Shown here piece by piece: positions 61,943-64,000 of a stretch of 64,000 nt of DNA. The position numbers and the translations under genes were made by a program. This DNA is from Hoeflea algicola (GTDB lineage Bacteria > Pseudomonadota > Alphaproteobacteria > Rhizobiales > Rhizobiaceae), in assembly GCF_026619415.1 (NCBI RefSeq), contig NZ_JAOVZR010000001.1, positions 1,364,001 through 1,428,000 of the forward strand, read 5' to 3'. The notes beneath the pieces are model-generated. The model did no database searches, was not told the origin of the DNA, and was given only the letters and a program-made list of their open reading frames with translations. The stretch's first letter is position 1. Each line of letters starts with the position of its first letter.

Positions 61943-62650
61943 TCAGGCGGTCTTTCTCTTTTCAGTGGGCGCGAGCCGCACACGGGTGTGAAGCTGAAAC
62001 GGCGCTCCCGGCTCAGGCTCGACAAACAGGCTCAGCGCGTTGACCGCAACCGGTTGCGCCAACGCCTTCGCAAAATACGCCGCTGCAGCATGCCTGACCC
62101 GGTCAAGATCTGGCTGGTCAAGCCGCCGGCTCAACGTCATGTGAAAGCGAAAGCGATCAAACACGTAAGGATAGCCCCAACGCATCAGGTAGTCGCGCTC
62201 CTCGGGCGCCAACCGATCCGGGTTCCGCCGCACAATGTCGGCCTCCGACAGCGGGGCCCGGTACCGTTCGAATGACTCCACCACCGCATCCGCAAACGCC
62301 TGTAATCCGGCCGATGCTTCGTCCGGCACCAGCGCAACAAACCCACCCAGATCGGCGACCGTCAACGACGGAAGATCAAAGCCGGAGGTCGCGGCCGCAA
62401 AACGCGCCATGGCGTCCACAAGCCCGGCTTCGTTCGTGCCATCCGCCAACCGGAACGGCGCTTTCAGCGTGGCATGAAAACCGTAACGGCGGGCCGGCGC
62501 AGTGATCACCGCCAGTTCGTCCGTACCCAGACCGTCAAGTTCCGGATGTTCAACAGCAACGCCGGTCACCGCATCACGCCCCAGCCAGCTGGCGCCGCAC
62601 CGTGCAAGCTCGGTGTCTGGCTCCGGTGAGAAATAGAATGCATATCGCAT
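61943..62650 (-). CDS. DUF1045 phosphonate-metabolism protein (2H phosphoesterase-like)
   Basis: A 235-residue protein with two HxT motifs, HATLKA (about residue 59) and HMTLSR (about residue 173), which define the two-histidine (2H) phosphoesterase superfamily. DUF1045 proteins are found almost only in C-P lyase operons and have been proposed to open or hydrolyse cyclic ribose phosphates, standing in for PhnP. The ATG at 62650 follows GGGGACAGC. It is the first gene of the leftward phosphonate operon, divergent from the plcP-like gene. Confidence 0.87.
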   Translation of the reverse strand: MRYAFYFSPEPDTELARCGASWLGRDAVTGVAVEHPELDGLGTDELAVITAPARRYGFHATLKAPFRLADGTNEAGLVDAMARFAAATSGFDLPSLTVADLGGFVALVPDEASAGLQAFADAVVESFERYRAPLSEADIVRRNPDRLAPEERDYLMRWGYPYVFDRFRFHMTLSRRLDQPDLDRVRHAAAAYFAKALAQPVAVNALSLFVEPEPGAPFQLHTRVRLAPTEKRKTA

Positions 62651-62865
62651 TAATGCTGTCCCCTGCAGTTCGACAGTTCACGCCAGCGCGGCACTGTCAT
62701 ATCAAATTCCTACACCACAACCGTGACAGGCCGCACCCCACGGTGACATTTTGCCGGCCTGTTTTGCAGCCCCAGCTTCATCAGTCTCGGCTCAGCCCAT
62801 CCTGCCTGATACCAGAGTAATCACGCGCACCACCGGTGCTGCCCGTCCGTGCGGCGCCGCAGCGA

Positions 62866-62883
62866 CCGTCACAAAACTGAAAA
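62866..62883 (+). promoter_or_regulatory. Candidate Pho box upstream of the plcP-like gene
   Basis: CCGTCAC, AAAA, CTGAAAA (62866-62883) resembles the Pho-box layout of two CTGTCAT-like half sites separated by 4 nt, with the first half 6/7 and the second weaker. It lies about 57 nt before the start codon chosen at 62940. An isolated CTGTCATAT at 62694 is a further half site near the phosphonate operon. The lipid-remodelling genes downstream make PhoB control plausible. Confidence 0.42.
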
Positions 62884-62939
62884 CTGAATCGTGTCTAAGC
62901 CTGCCAGCAACTCAAATGCTCAAGGTTCAGGCGGATCCC

Positions 62940-63755
62940 GTGACAAAATCCTACCGGACGATATTCCTCTCCGACATTCACCTCGGCACGCCCGACTGCC
63001 AGGCGGACCTGCTGATCGAGTTCTTACGCCAACACGATGCCGAGACGATCTATCTCGTCGGCGACATCGTCGACTGTTGGCGCATGAAGCGGCGCGGCTT
63101 CTACTGGCCCCAGAGCCATAACGACGTGGTCCAGAAACTGTTGCGCAAGGCCCGCAAGGGTACCCGGATCATCTATGTGCCGGGCAACCATGACGAGCTC
63201 CTGCGGGACTATCAAGGGGTGCATTTCGGCGGAATTGAGGTGCGCGAGCGCGATCTGTTCGAAACTGCCGACGGCAAGCGCCTGCTGGTTATCCACGGCG
63301 ACGAATTCGACATGGTGGTGATGAACCATCGCTGGTTGGCGCATCTGGGCGACATCGCCTACGGAATGGCGATGTGGGCCAACAAATGGCACAACCGGGC
63401 CCGCAAATTGCTCGGCCTGGAGTACTGGTCGATTTCCCGCTGGGCCAAGCTCAAGGTCAAGGGCGCCGTCAATTTCATCTCGGACTTCGAACAGGTCCTG
63501 GCCGACGAGGCCCGCAAGCACGGTGCCGACGGCGTCATCTGCGGCCACATCCACCATGCCGCCAACGAGATGCGCGGCGGCGTGCGCTACATCAATACCG
63601 GCGACTGGGTGGAAAGCTGTACTGCCATCGTCGAACACCCAGACGGCCGCATCGAACTGATCGACTGGTCACGCCGGATCCCTGCCAAGGCCGCGTTCCA
63701 GGCGCAGTCCAAAGAACATCACCACGACGCTGACATTCACAATGAGGCGGCCTGA
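62940..63755 (+). CDS. plcP: PlcP-like phospholipase C (UDP-2,3-diacylglucosamine diphosphatase family)
   Basis: A 271-residue calcineurin-type phosphoesterase. Metal ligands are in LSDIHLGTPD, LVGDIVDCW, VPGNHDELL, VIHGDEFD and CGHIHHA. By sequence it would be called an LpxH-type diphosphatase, but it sits directly upstream of btaA, as does PlcP in Sinorhizobium meliloti, a phosphate-starvation phospholipase C that releases diacylglycerol from phosphatidylcholine. The GTG at 62940 follows GGCGG and fits the family N-terminus; the frame is open about 190 nt further upstream but without similarity. The product diacylglycerol is the substrate of BtaA. Confidence 0.82.
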   Translation: MTKSYRTIFLSDIHLGTPDCQADLLIEFLRQHDAETIYLVGDIVDCWRMKRRGFYWPQSHNDVVQKLLRKARKGTRIIYVPGNHDELLRDYQGVHFGGIEVRERDLFETADGKRLLVIHGDEFDMVVMNHRWLAHLGDIAYGMAMWANKWHNRARKLLGLEYWSISRWAKLKVKGAVNFISDFEQVLADEARKHGADGVICGHIHHAANEMRGGVRYINTGDWVESCTAIVEHPDGRIELIDWSRRIPAKAAFQAQSKEHHHDADIHNEAA

Positions 63756-63790
63756 CAGGTCCACCCAACGGCTTCACAAGGAGCATTCCC

Positions 63791-64000
63791 TTGACCATGA
63801 TTGACTCTCCCGCCATCGGCGCCCGAATTGACGGTGCGGTGGTCCGCAATCCGGCACTCTCCCAAACCGGCATACTCGAACGGATTTTCTCGTCTGCGTT
63901 TCGTGGGCTGGTCTATCCGCAGATCTGGGAAGACCCGCTGGTCGATATGCAGGCCCTGGCGCTCAAGCCCAGCGACACGCTCGTGACCATCGCCTCGGGC
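63791..64000 (+). CDS. btaA: S-adenosylmethionine:diacylglycerol 3-amino-3-carboxypropyltransferase BtaA, cut by right edge
   Basis: The first 70 codons of a longer gene that runs off the window. The translated start contains FRGLVYPQIWEDPLVDMQAL, the typical BtaA N-terminal signature. BtaA transfers the aminocarboxypropyl group of SAM to diacylglycerol, the first step of betaine lipid (DGTS) synthesis. The start is taken as TTG at 63791, 7 nt after AAGGAG; an ATG two codons on (63797) has longer spacing. It follows plcP by 35 nt and is probably in the same transcript. Confidence 0.9.
   Translation, partial: MTMIDSPAIGARIDGAVVRNPALSQTGILERIFSSAFRGLVYPQIWEDPLVDMQALALKPSDTLVTIASG

Noticed and set aside
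62694..62765. Additional Pho boxes made from CTGTCATAT and the two GTGACA repeats
   Set aside because: The half sites are not spaced by 11 or 22 bp as PhoB requires (the GTGACA pair is about 20 bp apart), so only the site at 62866 was kept.
62751..62939. N-terminal extension of the plcP-like gene from an upstream ATG
   Set aside because: The added 63 residues lack similarity to the family, would overlap the candidate Pho box and promoter, and the GTG at 62940 has a usable ribosome site.
1..64000. CRISPR arrays, tRNA or rRNA genes, insertion sequences, prophage or integrative elements
   Set aside because: I saw no regularly spaced repeats, no cloverleaf-like sequence, no transposase, integrase or phage proteins and no long terminal inverted repeats.

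Overview
The window is GC-rich, densely coded and has short intergenic gaps, many overlapping ATGA or TGATG gene junctions, frequent GTG/TTG starts and a large share of transport and catabolic genes. The gene set (BtaA betaine-lipid synthesis next to a PlcP-like phosphoesterase, DUF1045-phnM-phnN, an Fnr-type regulator with an N-terminal cysteine cluster, IorA/IorB, peptide and sugar ABC importers) points to an alphaproteobacterium of the Hyphomicrobiales (Rhizobiales), perhaps marine or rhizosphere-associated. The genus is not resolved. I saw no tRNA, rRNA, CRISPR array, insertion sequence or prophage.

Positions 1-10,600 (minus strand) hold a tryptophan/anthranilate catabolic operon: tryptophan 2,3-dioxygenase (kynA), kynureninase (kynU), a RidA protein, 2-aminobenzoate-CoA ligase, acyl-CoA dehydrogenase, enoyl-CoA hydratase, a MarR regulator, a short-chain dehydrogenase and a 2-aminobenzoyl-CoA (or salicylyl-CoA) monooxygenase/reductase. 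A VOC-cupin gene is cut by the left edge. Positions 10,700-25,650 are a divergent accessory block. The leftward arm has a CrtI-like FAD oxidoreductase, a complete Dpp/Opp-type importer and a second kynureninase-like enzyme. The rightward arm has an isatin-hydrolase/kynurenine-formamidase-like cyclase, a second CrtI-like oxidoreductase, a MarR regulator and indolepyruvate oxidoreductase IorA/IorB. Together they suggest uptake and conversion of an indolic or kynurenine-like compound to anthranilate, which the left operon degrades through CoA thioesters.

Positions 25,900-43,400 are mixed: a PACE-like efflux protein, a second peptide-type importer whose double ATPase is broken by a 1-nt frameshift, HAD and alpha/beta hydrolases, a CocE-like acyl esterase, an arginine-deiminase homologue lacking its catalytic cysteine, an Fnr-like regulator, phosphoglycolate phosphatase, a thioredoxin-fold protein, two flavoenzymes and a rhodanese.

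Positions 43,380-56,150 form the most striking system: an aldolase/short-chain dehydrogenase fusion, a SorC-type regulator, MtnA and MtnK homologues, a ribose-type ABC importer, a RuBisCO-like protein and a split transketolase. Its three promoter regions carry related TGTCA/TGACA inverted repeats, which supports one regulon. The genes suggest uptake, phosphorylation and isomerisation of a 5-substituted ribose (methylthioribose or 5-deoxyribose type), followed by aldolase cleavage and an unknown RuBisCO-like/transketolase branch.

Positions 56,175-64,000 contain a metallophosphoesterase, a chemoreceptor paired with a soluble Cache protein, phosphonate genes (DUF1045, phnM, phnN), and divergently plcP-like and btaA behind a possible Pho box. 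This last block looks like a phosphate-starvation response.
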